Source: Erythrobacter sp. SCSIO 43205 (GTDB lineage: Bacteria; Pseudomonadota; Alphaproteobacteria; Sphingomonadales; Sphingomonadaceae). Taken from it: a stretch of DNA of 64,000 bases. How positions within the stretch are numbered: the first letter of the stretch is position 1; the number at the start of each line of letters is the position of its first letter. The position numbers were made by a program, and so were the translations under genes. Shown here one piece after another: positions 43,347 to 52,932 of this stretch. The stretch spans positions 2,046,001-2,110,000 of the forward strand of contig NZ_CP063202.1 of assembly GCF_019904235.1 (NCBI RefSeq), in the 5' to 3' direction. The notes beneath the pieces were generated by a model. It was given only the letters and a program-made list of their open reading frames with translations, did no database searches and was not told where the DNA came from.

Positions 43347-44546
43347 TCACTCGCTAAAGCTGCGCGGTGCAGCTTCGACAGCCACCACCTGATTGCCCTG
43401 AACCTGTCGTACCTCTAGCGCGCGTTCTGCCACGCCATCGGTCCGGAAACGGAAAGCGCCATCAACGCCTACAAAGCCGCCGCGATCATAAAGCCGCGAT
43501 TTGGGGAAGCTGTTTCCAGGTCGCCAGTCTTGCGCAATCCGAAGGGTCAGCAGCACCGCGTCATATCCAAGCGTTGCGATGCGATAGGGTTTGGTTCCAA
43601 AGCGCGCTTCGTAACTGTCGGAGAAACGACGAAAGCGCCCATCGGAGACGGCTGAGAACAAGGCACCTTCAACATCGCTGGTCCGGGTGATCGCGCTCCC
43701 ACCGCTCCAAAGTTCGGTGCCGAGCAAGCGCGTCCCTTCCGCGCCGTCGCTGCGAAGATAGGGAGCTGCCATGATCGACAGCCGCGCGCCTTCCGCGATC
43801 AGCACTGTGTCATAGCCCCCGCGGTCACGAAGGCGTTGAGCGGCGCTGACGATAGAGGTGTTGCCGCGCGCATAGCTTTCTGCGCCGACAAGGCTGCCGC
43901 CGTAATCGCGCAAGGAGTTCTGCAATGCCGTGAACGCTTTACGGCCATAGTCACCTTCGGGGAACAGGGCGGCAAAACTGGCAGAACCGTTGGATCGGGC
44001 ATACTCGACCGAGCGGCGAACCGATTGTTCGGGTGTATGGCCCATGATGAAGGTGTTGCTGCTTGCAACGCTCGCATCATTGGAGAACGCAATGGCAGGC
44101 ACACTGGCCGGCGCAGCGACCGCTTCCACTGCGGCCACATTATCCGCAAGCAGAGGGCCAAGGATCAGCTTATTGCCATCGGCAATCGCTTGACGGGCTG
44201 CAGCGGCCGCTCCGCGCGATGTGTCATATGTGGTGATCCGGACCGTGTCTGTGCTGTTGTCGCGCTGTGCTGTATCAAGCAGCGCCATCGTGGTTGCATT
44301 AGCCAGCGATTGACCGACCTGAGCCGCGCTTCCGCCCATCGGCACAAGCAAGGCGACACGGTGGCGGGTGGCATCGGATGGCAAGGCTGTCGCGCTTGGC
44401 TCTGGTGTCGGGGCAGGGGGCGGGGCGGTCACTACCGTCTCCGTACGAGGCACCACCTGACACCCGGCCAACAACACCGCAGCGCCCGCAGCGACCGTCA
44501 TGCGCAACCCATTCGTGCCGAAAACCGACATAACCATCCGCTTCAT
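43347..44546 (-). CDS. LpoA-like lipoprotein with periplasmic-binding fold
   Basis: A 399-residue lipoprotein (lipobox AAVLLAGCQ) whose mature part is a type I periplasmic-binding fold, as in the C-terminal domain of LpoA/LppC, the outer-membrane activator of PBP1A; the N-terminal TPR domain of enterobacterial LpoA is absent. A proline-rich linker (about residues 40-55) follows the lipid anchor. Starts here and in rsmI are only 33 bases apart in a divergent layout typical for these two genes, so their promoters must overlap. A role in cell-wall synthesis is inferred from the family. Confidence 0.85.
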   Translation of the reverse strand: MKRMVMSVFGTNGLRMTVAAGAAVLLAGCQVVPRTETVVTAPPPAPTPEPSATALPSDATRHRVALLVPMGGSAAQVGQSLANATTMALLDTAQRDNSTDTVRITTYDTSRGAAAAARQAIADGNKLILGPLLADNVAAVEAVAAPASVPAIAFSNDASVASSNTFIMGHTPEQSVRRSVEYARSNGSASFAALFPEGDYGRKAFTALQNSLRDYGGSLVGAESYARGNTSIVSAAQRLRDRGGYDTVLIAEGARLSIMAAPYLRSDGAEGTRLLGTELWSGGSAITRTSDVEGALFSAVSDGRFRRFSDSYEARFGTKPYRIATLGYDAVLLTLRIAQDWRPGNSFPKSRLYDRGGFVGVDGAFRFRTDGVAERALEVRQVQGNQVVAVEAAPRSFSE

Positions 44547-44579
44547 TCTTGAAGACCCTCTAAGCTTTCTTCAAAGGTG

Positions 44580-45440
44580 ATGCCTGTGAACGCATCCTCT
44601 GAATCAATTGAACCCAAACCCCTTGAGCCCGGCTTGTATATCGTTGCAACGCCGATTGGCAATCTTGGCGACATAACGTTGCGAGCTATCGATGTGCTGC
44701 GCGCAGTCAGCGTGATCGCGTGTGAAGACACAAGGGTCACTGGCAAACTGTTGAAAGCGTGCTGTGTTAAGACCCGGATGCAGCGGTATGACGACCACGC
44801 TTCGCCTGCTGTGCGCAAAAAATTGATCGAAACGGCTATAAATGAGCCGGTTGCTCTGGTCAGCGATGCAGGCACGCCGCTTGTCTCTGATCCGGGTTAT
44901 CGCCTTGTCCGCGACGCGCGAGAGGCGGGCGTCAATGTGACCACCATTCCGGGCGCTTGCGCAGCGGTAGCGGGACTTACGTTAAGCGGGCTTCCCAATG
45001 ATCGCTTTTTGTTTGCGGGGTTCTTGCCTGTAAAAGACAAGGCACGCAGCGATGTTCTGGCGCAGTTGGGCGGGATTGAGGCAACGCTTATTTTCTATGA
45101 AACGGGCCCACGTCTGGAGCGCTCGTTGAAGGCGATAGCTCAGGTCTGGCCCACCCGCGAGATCGCAGTAGCGCGCGAGCTTACAAAGCTGCACGAAGAA
45201 TGTCGGACTGGCACGGCGGAGGAGTTGGTGGACCATTACAGCGACCATCCGCCCAAAGGTGAGATTGTCTTGCTTGTCGGGCCTCCCATGCAGGAAACCA
45301 ACGACATAGACGCGGACGACCTATTGAAAGACGCGCTACAGGAAATGAGCGCCAGTAAAGCCGCTGGCAAAGTCGCAAGGGCTACCGGGCTTGATCGCCA
45401 AACCCTGTACGCTCGCGCGGTCGAGCTAAAACAGCAATGA
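44580..45440 (+). CDS. rsmI: 16S rRNA 2'-O-ribose C1402 methyltransferase
   Basis: Tetrapyrrole-methylase-fold enzyme that methylates ribose C1402 of 16S rRNA. Visible are IVATPIGNLGDITLRAIDVL, the SAM-binding IACEDTR and SDAGTPLVSDPGYRL, and the C-terminal small domain (KAAGKVARATGLDRQTLYAR). An ATG at 44580 with AAAGG just upstream is preferred over the GTG three bases before. It is followed by yraN with a four-base overlap and gshB, a common order in proteobacteria. Confidence 0.95.
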   Translation: MPVNASSESIEPKPLEPGLYIVATPIGNLGDITLRAIDVLRAVSVIACEDTRVTGKLLKACCVKTRMQRYDDHASPAVRKKLIETAINEPVALVSDAGTPLVSDPGYRLVRDAREAGVNVTTIPGACAAVAGLTLSGLPNDRFLFAGFLPVKDKARSDVLAQLGGIEATLIFYETGPRLERSLKAIAQVWPTREIAVARELTKLHEECRTGTAEELVDHYSDHPPKGEIVLLVGPPMQETNDIDADDLLKDALQEMSASKAAGKVARATGLDRQTLYARAVELKQQ

Positions 45441-45811
45441 GCGAAAAAACGTCCATCAGCGCGAAAAGGCAGCGAGCCGACCAGAAGGGGCGCGAGGCGG
45501 AAGCACAGGCGGCGCAATATCTGATGCTGCAAGGCTTTGAGATCGTGGGCGAGCGGCGCAAAACAAAGCTGGGTGAAATCGACCTGATTGCACGAAAGAC
45601 CGGACTTGTGGTGTTCGCCGAGGTCAAATGGCGCGCCCGTAAAGCGGACCTTGCAACCGCGATAGACGAATATCGCTTGGCCCGTGTCGCTGCCGCAGTA
45701 GAAGCAGTTGCACACGAATATGCAGGTCCAGACGATGATATTCGGATTGACGTAATTCTGCTTTCCCCCGGCTCTCGCCCGGACCATATCGAAAACGCTT
45801 GGATGCCTTAA
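45437..45811 (+). CDS. yraN: YraN-family (UPF0102) putative endonuclease
   Basis: A 124-residue restriction-endonuclease-like fold protein. The PD-(D/E)xK core is visible: GREAEAQAAQYLMLQGFEIV, KLGEIDLIARKTGLVVFAEV and K-W-R following, giving D...ExK. YraN proteins are encoded next to rsmI in many bacteria, but their function is not firmly known; a nuclease in DNA processing is suspected. It overlaps rsmI by four bases. Confidence 0.88.
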   Translation: MSEKTSISAKRQRADQKGREAEAQAAQYLMLQGFEIVGERRKTKLGEIDLIARKTGLVVFAEVKWRARKADLATAIDEYRLARVAAAVEAVAHEYAGPDDDIRIDVILLSPGSRPDHIENAWMP

Positions 45812-45829
45812 GGCCAAGGATAGTACCAC

Positions 45830-46780
45830 ATGACACTCAAGGTCGCGGTCCAAATGGACCCCATCGAAAACATCAACATCAAGGGCGATAGTTCCTTTGC
45901 CCTTATGCTCGCAGCGCAAGAGCGCGGTTATGAGGTGTTCGAATATCATGTCGAAAGCCTGACGCTCGATGCAGACGACCGACTTCACGCGCAGTGCTAT
46001 CCGGTCAAGGTCCAGCGCGTTATCGGCGACCACTTTGAAAAGGGAGAGGCTCAGCGCCTTGATCTTGGAAAGGACGTGGACGTGGTCCTGATGCGGCAGG
46101 ATCCGCCTTTCGACATGGGCTATATCACGGCGACCCATTTGCTTGAGCGGATCAAGGGCGAGACGCTCGTGGTCAATGACCCGGCAAGCGTGCGCAATGC
46201 CCCTGAAAAAGTGATGGTCCTCGATTACCGCCGCTTTATGCCGCCCACTCTCGTCACACGCTCTGTCGATGAGGTGCGCCGTTTCATGGAAGAACATGGT
46301 GCGGTTGTGGTGAAGCCCATCCATGGCAATGGCGGCAAAGCCATCTTCCGCATACCCGCCGATGGAGACAATCTGACCGCGCTGTTCGAGGTGTTCAACC
46401 AAACCTGGCCCGAACCGCATATGGTGCAGCCGTTCCTTCCCGAAGTTGCCAAAGGTGATAAACGCATCGTGCTGATCGACGGGGAGGTTGCAGGCGCGAT
46501 CAACCGCATTCCGGGTGAAGGCGAGTTCCGCTCAAACCTTGCCATGGGTGGAAGCGCAGAACCTACTAAACTGACTGAGCGTGAGCAGGAGATTTGCGCG
46601 GCAATGGGGCCAGAGCTTAAGCGTCTTGGGCTCACCTTTGTCGGGATTGATGTCATAGGGGGCGAATATCTGACTGAGATCAACGTCACCTCACCCACGG
46701 GTATTGTTGCAATCTCTGACTTTGATGGCACCGATCTTCCCGCAATGATCTGGGACGCGATTGAGGCGCGTCTCGCCTGA
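45830..46780 (+). CDS. gshB: Glutathione synthetase
   Basis: ATP-grasp enzyme joining gamma-glutamylcysteine and glycine. It begins MTLKVAVQMDPIENINIKGD, the standard N-terminus. The ATP-grasp body shows VVVKPIHGNGGKAIFRI, RIVLIDGEVAGAINRIPGEG and a C-terminal VGIDVIGGEYLTEINVTSPT. The 316-residue length is standard. It is the last gene of the rsmI-yraN-gshB run. Confidence 0.96.
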   Translation: MTLKVAVQMDPIENINIKGDSSFALMLAAQERGYEVFEYHVESLTLDADDRLHAQCYPVKVQRVIGDHFEKGEAQRLDLGKDVDVVLMRQDPPFDMGYITATHLLERIKGETLVVNDPASVRNAPEKVMVLDYRRFMPPTLVTRSVDEVRRFMEEHGAVVVKPIHGNGGKAIFRIPADGDNLTALFEVFNQTWPEPHMVQPFLPEVAKGDKRIVLIDGEVAGAINRIPGEGEFRSNLAMGGSAEPTKLTEREQEICAAMGPELKRLGLTFVGIDVIGGEYLTEINVTSPTGIVAISDFDGTDLPAMIWDAIEARLA

Positions 46781-46811
46781 TCTGAAATGATAATGCCCAC
46801 GTTTAATTCTA

Positions 46812-46842
46812 GCGCCCAACCTACGGGGTTGCTCTAGGGCGC
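46812..46842 (+). other. Hairpin downstream of gshB
   Basis: GCGCCC (46812) pairs with GGGCGC (46837-46842), with an inner AACC/GGTT pair. It lies 30 bases after the gshB stop. No T run follows, so it is at best a weak or Rho-assisted end or an mRNA-stabilising hairpin. Confidence 0.35.
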
Positions 46843-46913
46843 ATACGCACTTGGTCTTTCCATTCCCGCTTTAATGGTCCGTAATCCCAGATCAACGGAG
46901 CTAATGACGGGTT

Positions 46914-48470
46914 ATGACCAATATCGACGTATTAAGGGCAGAAGGGATCAAGGCGCTCGCCGCATTCTCGGTGTTGAGTGCTCTCACCATTGCCGTTCTC
47001 GCTTTTGTGTGGGGCGCACCGCTTTACGCCGGCCTTGCAGGGGTTTTGACCATCGTGCCCCTGGCTATTGCGCTCACTGGTCAAAAGGAAACCGGAGCGC
47101 GGCTTGCCCTTGCTGCTACCATGCCGCTTTACGGCGTCATTGCGGTAGCGGTCGCGCAAGGGACTCCGTGGCAAATGGATCTGCATATGCTGTTCTTTGC
47201 CTATCTCGCCATTCTTGCAGTCATGGCTGATGCCCGTGTCATCATCGTCGCAACAGCAGTGATCGCGGTCCACCACCTGCTCTTGAACTTTGTCGCGCCA
47301 TCGCTGGTTTTCTTTGGCGGCCCGAGCCTTGCGCGCGTTGCCTTACACGCCGTGATCGTTGTCGCTGAATCAGCCGCGCTCGTCTTCTTGTGCATCCGTC
47401 TCAACGCACTGTTCGCAGAAGCATTGACCGCCCGTCAGGAGCAGGAAGAACTGCAAGTGAAAGTACAGCGCGAGCAACAAGAGAACATTGAAGCACAAGC
47501 CGACACAATCGAAAGGCTGTCGGTCGGGCTCCAAAAACTGGCAGAAGGTGACTTTACTCATCAGGTGCAGATTTGCGAGCGCGCGGATGAAGGCGCCAAA
47601 TTGCTGGGCGAGACATACAATGCCTCGGTCAATCGTCTGGCGAAAACCATTCAGGATGTGCGGGCAACTGCGGACAGCGTGAGCAATGCTTCATCTGAAA
47701 TTACAGCTGCTTCGAGTGATCTGGCCACGCGCAACCAGCAACAGGCTGCGAACCTTGAGGAAACCGCCGCAGCGACGGCTCAGGCGACCGATATGGTCAA
47801 GCAAACAGCGGAAAATGTCCGCAACGCTCAAAGCTCAATGGGTCAAACCAACGAACGCGCGCAAAAAGGTGGGGAAGTCGTCAGCAGGGCGATCCAGGCC
47901 ATGGCCTCAATCGAAGGGTCATCCAAGGAAATCACCAAGATCATTGACGTAATCGAGGGAATTGCCTTCCAGACCAACCTTCTGGCACTCAACGCCGGCG
48001 TCGAGGCAGCGCGTGCCGGTGAGGCAGGTAAAGGGTTCGCCGTTGTCGCCAGCGAGGTGCGCGAATTGGCACAGCGCAGCGGTGAAGCGGCCAATGACAT
48101 CAAATCCCTGATTTCAAGCAGTGGTGCCCACGTCAACGAGGGTGTCGGCTTAGTCAATGAAACCGGCGAGCTTCTTCGCCAGATCGCAGAACACGTCAGT
48201 AAAATGACTGAAGAGGTGAATGACATCGCCAATATGGCTGAAGGGCAATCGACCAACCTCGATCAGGTCAATGCCTCCATCGGCTCAATTGACCGCATGA
48301 CCCAGCAAAACGCGGCGATGGTTGAAGAAACGACAGCAGCCGCTCGTTCTCTTGGTTCTGAAGCGGTTAGCCTCGCATCGCTCGTGGCGCAGTTCAAAAC
48401 TCAAAGGCACTCAGGCAGCGAAGCACTGAGCACTCACGAGATTGAATTCGATCCTTCAATCGCTGCTTGA
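46914..48470 (+). CDS. Membrane methyl-accepting chemotaxis protein with multi-helix N-terminal domain
   Basis: A 518-residue chemoreceptor. The first 165 residues hold about six membrane helices without a large periplasmic domain. A HAMP-like linker follows ([18 protein letters not shown]) and then the signalling domain with a canonical tip ([20 protein letters not shown] and [20 protein letters not shown]). The sensor is therefore intramembrane or senses the membrane or an imported compound. No CheR-binding pentapeptide is seen at the C-terminus. No che genes are in the window, so it works with a kinase encoded elsewhere. Confidence 0.92.
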   Translation: MTNIDVLRAEGIKALAAFSVLSALTIAVLAFVWGAPLYAGLAGVLTIVPLAIALTGQKETGARLALAATMPLYGVIAVAVAQGTPWQMDLHMLFFAYLAILAVMADARVIIVATAVIAVHHLLLNFVAPSLVFFGGPSLARVALHAVIVVAESAALVFLCIRLNALFAEALTARQEQEELQVKVQREQQENIEAQADTIERLSVGLQKLAEGDFTHQVQICERADEGAKLLGETYNASVNRLAKTIQDVRATADSVSNASSEITAASSDLATRNQQQAANLEETAAATAQATDMVKQTAENVRNAQSSMGQTNERAQKGGEVVSRAIQAMASIEGSSKEITKIIDVIEGIAFQTNLLALNAGVEAARAGEAGKGFAVVASEVRELAQRSGEAANDIKSLISSSGAHVNEGVGLVNETGELLRQIAEHVSKMTEEVNDIANMAEGQSTNLDQVNASIGSIDRMTQQNAAMVEETTAAARSLGSEAVSLASLVAQFKTQRHSGSEALSTHEIEFDPSIAA

Positions 48471-48751
48471 GGATCGACGCAAACGGCGGGCTTTGCGCTA
48501 ACGGGTAAAAACCCTTTACCAATGGCCCGCCAAAGACTGGATTGTGAAGGAACCTGAACAACAACGGTGCCGCCATCGACTTGCATCATGGCGGCATCTT
48601 CTTGTCTCATCCATTGCCAAAGCTGATTTTTGTCCTGCTGAAACACTGGGACAAGAACCGCCGCGCCGCCCGTCACTGGCCAGAGGGTCGCGAAGTAAAG
48701 GGCACCGCTGGCAAGCACAGCCTGCGCTCCAAACACGATGTTCCAATTCAT
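48434..48751 (-). CDS. Small protein with one N-terminal membrane helix, hypothetical
   Basis: A possible 105-residue protein, [20 protein letters not shown], with a hydrophobic first 30 residues and a polar remainder ([35 protein letters not shown]). Its 3' end overlaps the end of the chemoreceptor gene by 37 bases in the convergent direction. I do not recognise a family. Start choice (ATG 48751) is by hydrophobicity. It could be a chance frame. Confidence 0.5.
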   Translation of the reverse strand: MNWNIVFGAQAVLASGALYFATLWPVTGGAAVLVPVFQQDKNQLWQWMRQEDAAMMQVDGGTVVVQVPSQSSLWRAIGKGFLPVSAKPAVCVDPQAAIEGSNSIS

Positions 48752-48858
48752 GATGCGCCTCGCGAAGTTGGCCTTGATCAAGTAGGCCACCCTTTATGAA
48801 TTGGAAAGCTATGGCATTGGATTTGCAAGCCGCCCCGGCATAACCCCTATTGCGGGTT

Positions 48859-49761
48859 TCACTTGCTCTTCTTCGCCCTTGGATGGGCGGCGCGATAATT
48901 TTGCAAGATGCTAGCGGCATCAACCTTTGTGTAGATCTGCGTTGAACCAAGCGAGGCATGGCCAAGCAACTCCTGCAAGGACCGCAAGTCTGCTCCTGCC
49001 CCTAACAGATGGGTCGCAAAAGAGTGGCGCAGGGCATGGGGTGTTGCTGTGTCAGGAAGCCCAAGGGCTGCGCGCGCTCTGGCCATCGCTTTTTGCACCA
49101 TGCCTTGCGAAAGCGCTCCTCCTTTTGCCCCTTTGAACAAGGGTTCATTGCGATCAATCGGATAAGGGCAGGCCTTCGTATATTCGACCACCGCCTCGCG
49201 CGTGATAGGAAGGAGTGGCACAACCCTTTGCTTGCCCCCTTTGCCAGTCACGACAAATGTATCGCCAAGCGGCAAGTCCCCTCCCTTAAGCGACAGAGCC
49301 TCGGCGACCCGCAAGCCAGAACCATACATCAAAAGCAGCACCGCGCGGTCCCTTGCGCCGATCCAATCATCGCTTGCAATGTCCTGTATCACCTCGCCAA
49401 GGTTGATTGCATCATCGGGAGTGACCGGGCGCGGGAGCCCTTTCTTGAGGCGTGGGCCGCGAAGGCGAGGGGGGGCAGGATCAGGATCGCCTGTCTCGCT
49501 GCGTGCAAAGGCAATCAGCGCCTTTAGCGCCGATAACTCTCGCGCGGCGCTGGAGTTGGCAAGGCCCTCAGCCCGCCGCGCGGCAAGGTGGGCGCGAAGA
49601 TCGCCGGCCTCGACCTTCGCCAGATCTTCCCAAGATGCGGCCCCGCGCGCATGAATGAGCCGCTGCGCTGCTGCGACATAAGCGCGCACCGTATGCGCAG
49701 AGCGCCGCTGCGCATCACTCAGATGCTCGCGCCATGCGCCGACAAGATCGATCGCGCTCAT
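48859..49761 (-). CDS. xerC: Tyrosine recombinase XerC
   Basis: Chromosome-dimer resolving recombinase (300 residues). The N-terminal SAM-like domain is followed by the catalytic domain with R in YGSGLRVAEALSL, HxxR in TPHALRHSFATHLL, the second histidine in LQELLGHASLGST and the tyrosine nucleophile in TQIYTKVD. No attachment sites or phage genes flank it, so it is the housekeeping enzyme rather than an integrase. The ATG overlaps the hemW stop by four bases (ATGA). Confidence 0.93.
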   Translation of the reverse strand: MSAIDLVGAWREHLSDAQRRSAHTVRAYVAAAQRLIHARGAASWEDLAKVEAGDLRAHLAARRAEGLANSSAARELSALKALIAFARSETGDPDPAPPRLRGPRLKKGLPRPVTPDDAINLGEVIQDIASDDWIGARDRAVLLLMYGSGLRVAEALSLKGGDLPLGDTFVVTGKGGKQRVVPLLPITREAVVEYTKACPYPIDRNEPLFKGAKGGALSQGMVQKAMARARAALGLPDTATPHALRHSFATHLLGAGADLRSLQELLGHASLGSTQIYTKVDAASILQNYRAAHPRAKKSK

Positions 49762-50909
49762 GCGAGGACCAGTGCCTCATCCACCAACTCGCCCAAAAGC
49801 GCATCGAGCAAGGGCAGGCCCTTCGCTGTCACACCAAGGCGCAGGCCCTCGCGCCATACAAAGCCCAATTGTTCAAGATGAGCACATCTGTCCGCGCGAA
49901 TAAGCGTGTCGCCCGCTACATCAAACCGCTCTGCAAGCGCGCCAAGATCAATCCCTTCGATAAGGCGCAGACCCATCAAGAGCGCTTCGGAGAGCTGCTC
50001 GTTCTTACGCAGCGACCGTTGCTCTTGAATGCCGTGTCCAACCGCTTCTGTCGCTTTCAGGTAGTTCTCTGGCTTTCTGTGTCGCGTTGTAGCGAACCCG
50101 CCGCGCCTTCCATGCGCGCCAGGGCCAATGCCAGCATAGTCCTGATAGCGCCAATAGGTGAGGTTATGGCGGCTTTCCTCGCCGGGGCGCGCATGATTGC
50201 TGATCTCATAGGCGGGAAGGCCAGCGGCAGCAGTCATCTCCTGCGTTATCGTATAAAGGTCGGCTGCTGCATCATCATCCAGCGGCGCGAAGACACCGCG
50301 CCTCACATCGGTTTCAAACCGCGTGCTGGGCTCAATCGTGAGCTGATAGAGCGAGAGATGCGACGTCCCCAGTGCCAGAGCCCGCGCCAATTGCGCCTCC
50401 CACTCCTGAGGGCTCTGGTCAGGCAGCGCGTAGATCATGTCGAAACTGACCCGTTCAAAGGTGGTCTGAGCCACGTCCAATGCCGCTAAAGCCTCCTCAG
50501 CGCTATGAAGTCGGCCCAGCCATTTTAAAGTCTTCTCTTGAAGCGCCTGAACCCCAAGGGTAACACGGTTCACACCAGCAGTTGCAAGCCCTGCAAAATT
50601 CGCCGCCTCTACCGAAGAGGGATTGGCCTCAAGCGTGATTTCTATCGCCGGGTCAAAGCCCCAAAGGTCGCTCGCCTCACCGATCAAACGCTCGACCACA
50701 GCGGGCGGCATCAGCGATGGTGTGCCTCCGCCAAAGAAGATTGACGTCAAGCTCTCGCCGCCAGCAACCTTGGCCTCGGCGCGCATATCGGCAATCAGCG
50801 CTGCTTCCCACACAGCCACATCCACCACATCGCGAACATGGCTGTTAAAGTCGCAATATGGGCATTTCTTCTCGCAAAAAGGCCAATGAATATAAAGCGC
50901 GCGGGCCAA
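49758..50909 (-). CDS. hemW: HemW-type radical SAM protein (haem chaperone)
   Basis: A 383-residue radical SAM enzyme of the HemN/HemW branch. The 4Fe-4S motif Cx3Cx2C is at the N-terminus (HWPFCEKKCPYCDFNSHV), followed by SIFFGGGTPSLMPPAVVERL and the HemN C-terminal domain. HemW proteins bind haem and deliver it to respiratory enzymes, rather than oxidising coproporphyrinogen; the missing extra N-terminal cysteine of true HemN supports that. The start appears to be TTG, with a GAAGG sequence upstream. Confidence 0.93.
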   Translation of the reverse strand: MARALYIHWPFCEKKCPYCDFNSHVRDVVDVAVWEAALIADMRAEAKVAGGESLTSIFFGGGTPSLMPPAVVERLIGEASDLWGFDPAIEITLEANPSSVEAANFAGLATAGVNRVTLGVQALQEKTLKWLGRLHSAEEALAALDVAQTTFERVSFDMIYALPDQSPQEWEAQLARALALGTSHLSLYQLTIEPSTRFETDVRRGVFAPLDDDAAADLYTITQEMTAAAGLPAYEISNHARPGEESRHNLTYWRYQDYAGIGPGAHGRRGGFATTRHRKPENYLKATEAVGHGIQEQRSLRKNEQLSEALLMGLRLIEGIDLGALAERFDVAGDTLIRADRCAHLEQLGFVWREGLRLGVTAKGLPLLDALLGELVDEALVLA

Positions 50910-50959
50910 AAGAGGTGCCTTCAGTAGTTCTTTAACAATTGCTTGTCATACCTTACCGG

Positions 50960-51511
50960 ATGAATTTACGCGCGACAATTCTGACCGTTTCTGGCGCTGT
51001 TGCTGCGCTTTTCGGCCTTGCAGCACCAGCATCTGCACAAGGCGCTGGCTCTGATGCTGAGCGTGCATGGCTTAACGCGCATAATGAAGCGCGGCTGGAT
51101 TTCGGGACACCGCCGCTCCAATGGTCTGCAAGCCTTACCCAAGAGGCAAGCCAATGGGCCGAGCACCTCGCGCGCACTAACACCATGCGCCACTCCACGC
51201 CCGAAACCCGCGCGCAAACCGGCGAGAACCTGTGGATGGGGACGGCGGGGTATTACACGCCGGGCAGCATGATCGGCTTTTTCGTGAACGAGCAGCGCTA
51301 TTTTCGCGCCGGGTATTTTCCAGAAGTCTCGCGCACTGGTAGCTGGGCCGATGTCGGCCACTACACCCAAGTCGTATGGCCCAGCACGCGCGAAGTCGGC
51401 TGTGCCAAGGCCAGCAATGCGAAATATGATTTTCTAGTGTGCCGCTATTTCCCGGCGGGCAATGTCGAGGGTGAACGCATGGAGCCGCGGCGCCATATCG
51501 CCCGGCGCTAA
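50960..51511 (+). CDS. Secreted CAP-domain protein
   Basis: A 183-residue protein with a signal peptide (MNLRATILTVSGAVAALFGL) and a CAP (SCP/PR-1-like) domain. The typical His/Glu pair sits in AEHLARTNTMRHSTPETRAQ and HYTQVVWPSTREVGCAKASN, with a closing YDFLVCRYFPAGNV. Bacterial CAP proteins are secreted; functions proposed include proteolysis and lipid binding. It is a lone gene, with rdgB converging from the right (four-base overlap of the ends). Confidence 0.87.
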   Translation: MNLRATILTVSGAVAALFGLAAPASAQGAGSDAERAWLNAHNEARLDFGTPPLQWSASLTQEASQWAEHLARTNTMRHSTPETRAQTGENLWMGTAGYYTPGSMIGFFVNEQRYFRAGYFPEVSRTGSWADVGHYTQVVWPSTREVGCAKASNAKYDFLVCRYFPAGNVEGERMEPRRHIARR

Positions 51512-52143
51512 AGCCCAAACTGCTCTGCTACAAGTTTTGCGAAGGCATCTGCGCGGTGGCTGATCGCGTGCTTTTCTGATGGATCAATCTCAGCGAAGGT
51601 TTCCGAGCCTTCGCGAGCCGATGGCACGAAAACCGGATCATAACCGAAACCCAATGCGCCGCGCGGTGGCCATGTAAGTTCGCCCGGGCATTGCCCTTCG
51701 TACACCGCATATTCCCCATCCGGCCATGCAATCGCGAGCACGCAATGGAAAGCAGCTGAGCGGTCGGTGTCCGGCCCAAGCTGTTGAAGCATTCCCTCAA
51801 CCTTGCCCATCGCCATATACCAATCACGGCCCGGATCACCTTCGAACCATTGCCGTTCAGCCCAATCGGCGGTGTACACACCGGGACGGCCACCCAGCGC
51901 ATCGACGCTTAGCCCGCTATCATCGGCAAGCGCGGGAAGGCCTGACGCCTCCGCCGCTGCGCGAGCCTTTATCACAGCGTTTTCGACAAAGGTCTTCCCC
52001 GTTTCAGGCGGCTCAGGCAGACCCAGAGAGCCAGCGGAAATGCATTTCAATCCATGCGGATCAAGCAGCGCCGAAATCTCTTTGAGTTTGCCTGCGTTAT
52101 GAGTCGCAATAACCAGCGACCCGCCGCCCAATTTACGGGTCAT
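51508..52143 (-). CDS. rdgB: XTP/dITP diphosphatase (house-cleaning NTPase)
   Basis: Ham1/RdgB enzyme (211 residues) that destroys deaminated purine nucleotides before they enter DNA or RNA. The start [13 protein letters not shown] is the family's first motif, followed by [20 protein letters not shown] and the C-terminal [11 protein letters not shown] and [12 protein letters not shown] chose the ATG at 52143, overlapping the rph stop as ATGA. The rph-rdgB-hemW order is common in alphaproteobacteria; here a divergent CAP gene sits between rdgB and hemW. Confidence 0.95.
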   Translation of the reverse strand: MTRKLGGGSLVIATHNAGKLKEISALLDPHGLKCISAGSLGLPEPPETGKTFVENAVIKARAAAEASGLPALADDSGLSVDALGGRPGVYTADWAERQWFEGDPGRDWYMAMGKVEGMLQQLGPDTDRSAAFHCVLAIAWPDGEYAVYEGQCPGELTWPPRGALGFGYDPVFVPSAREGSETFAEIDPSEKHAISHRADAFAKLVAEQFGL

Positions 52144-52853
52144 TTTACCGCGTCCAACTGTGCCTTGAAGATCGCATCGCAACCGATGTTGGCAAGGCGA
52201 AGAAGGCGAAGAAGCCCTTCTTCGTCATAAGTCGCGCCTTCGGCGGTTGCCTGCACCTCAGCGATCTGGCCGCCGCTGATCAGGACGAAATTGGCATCGG
52301 CATCCGCGCTTGAGTCTTCGTCATAGTCGAGGTCCAAAACCGGCGTGCCATTGTATATGCCACAGGAGATAGCAGCGACCTGCGCGCTGATCGGGTCTTC
52401 CTTGATTGCGCCTGATTCCATCAGGGAATTGATCGCCAAGCGAAGGGCTACCCATGCACCGGAAATGGACGCAGTACGCGTGCCGCCGTCAGCCTGAATC
52501 ACGTCGCAGTCCAGAGTAATCTGACGCTCACCCAGTTTCTTTAAATCGACCACGGCACGCAAAGACCGGCCAATAAGGCGCTGGATTTCTTGCGTGCGCC
52601 CGGACTGTTTACCCTTGGCAGCCTCGCGTGAGCCGCGAGTGTGCGTCGCGCGCGGGAGCATGGAATACTCACCCGTTACCCAACCTTCGCCTTTCCCGCG
52701 AAGCCAAGGCGGAATGCGTTCTTCAACGCTCGCGGTGCAAAGCACACGGGTGTCGCCAAAGCTGATCAGGCAAGAGCCTTCTGCGTGTTTGGTAAAGCCT
52801 GTTTCGATAGTGATGCTGCGCATTTCATCCGCGCTACGTCCTGAGGGGCGCAT
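52140..52853 (-). CDS. rph: Ribonuclease PH
   Basis: Phosphorolytic 3'-5' exoribonuclease that trims tRNA 3' ends (237 residues). Motifs seen are [20 protein letters not shown] at the start, [20 protein letters not shown], and the phosphate-binding [20 protein letters not shown]. The ATG at 52853 gives the standard length. It diverges from hrcA with 79 bases between the starts, a common layout. Confidence 0.96.
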   Translation of the reverse strand: MRPSGRSADEMRSITIETGFTKHAEGSCLISFGDTRVLCTASVEERIPPWLRGKGEGWVTGEYSMLPRATHTRGSREAAKGKQSGRTQEIQRLIGRSLRAVVDLKKLGERQITLDCDVIQADGGTRTASISGAWVALRLAINSLMESGAIKEDPISAQVAAISCGIYNGTPVLDLDYDEDSSADADANFVLISGGQIAEVQATAEGATYDEEGLLRLLRLANIGCDAIFKAQLDAVK

Positions 52854-52932
52854 TATATTCTCCAATTTGATTTGCCGCTCACCTGACAGCCAAGACTTGC
52901 CGCCGCAAGCGCAAACACTAAGATTATGCCCC

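Noticed and set aside
45236..46420. 394-codon minus-strand frame across rsmI, yraN and gshB
   Set aside because: It crosses three well-supported plus-strand genes and their junctions; product is Cys/His/Arg-rich low-similarity sequence.
48859..49761. Tyrosine recombinase as an integrase of a mobile element
   Set aside because: Full-length XerC-type sequence, overlapping hemW, no direct repeats, tRNA or phage genes around it.
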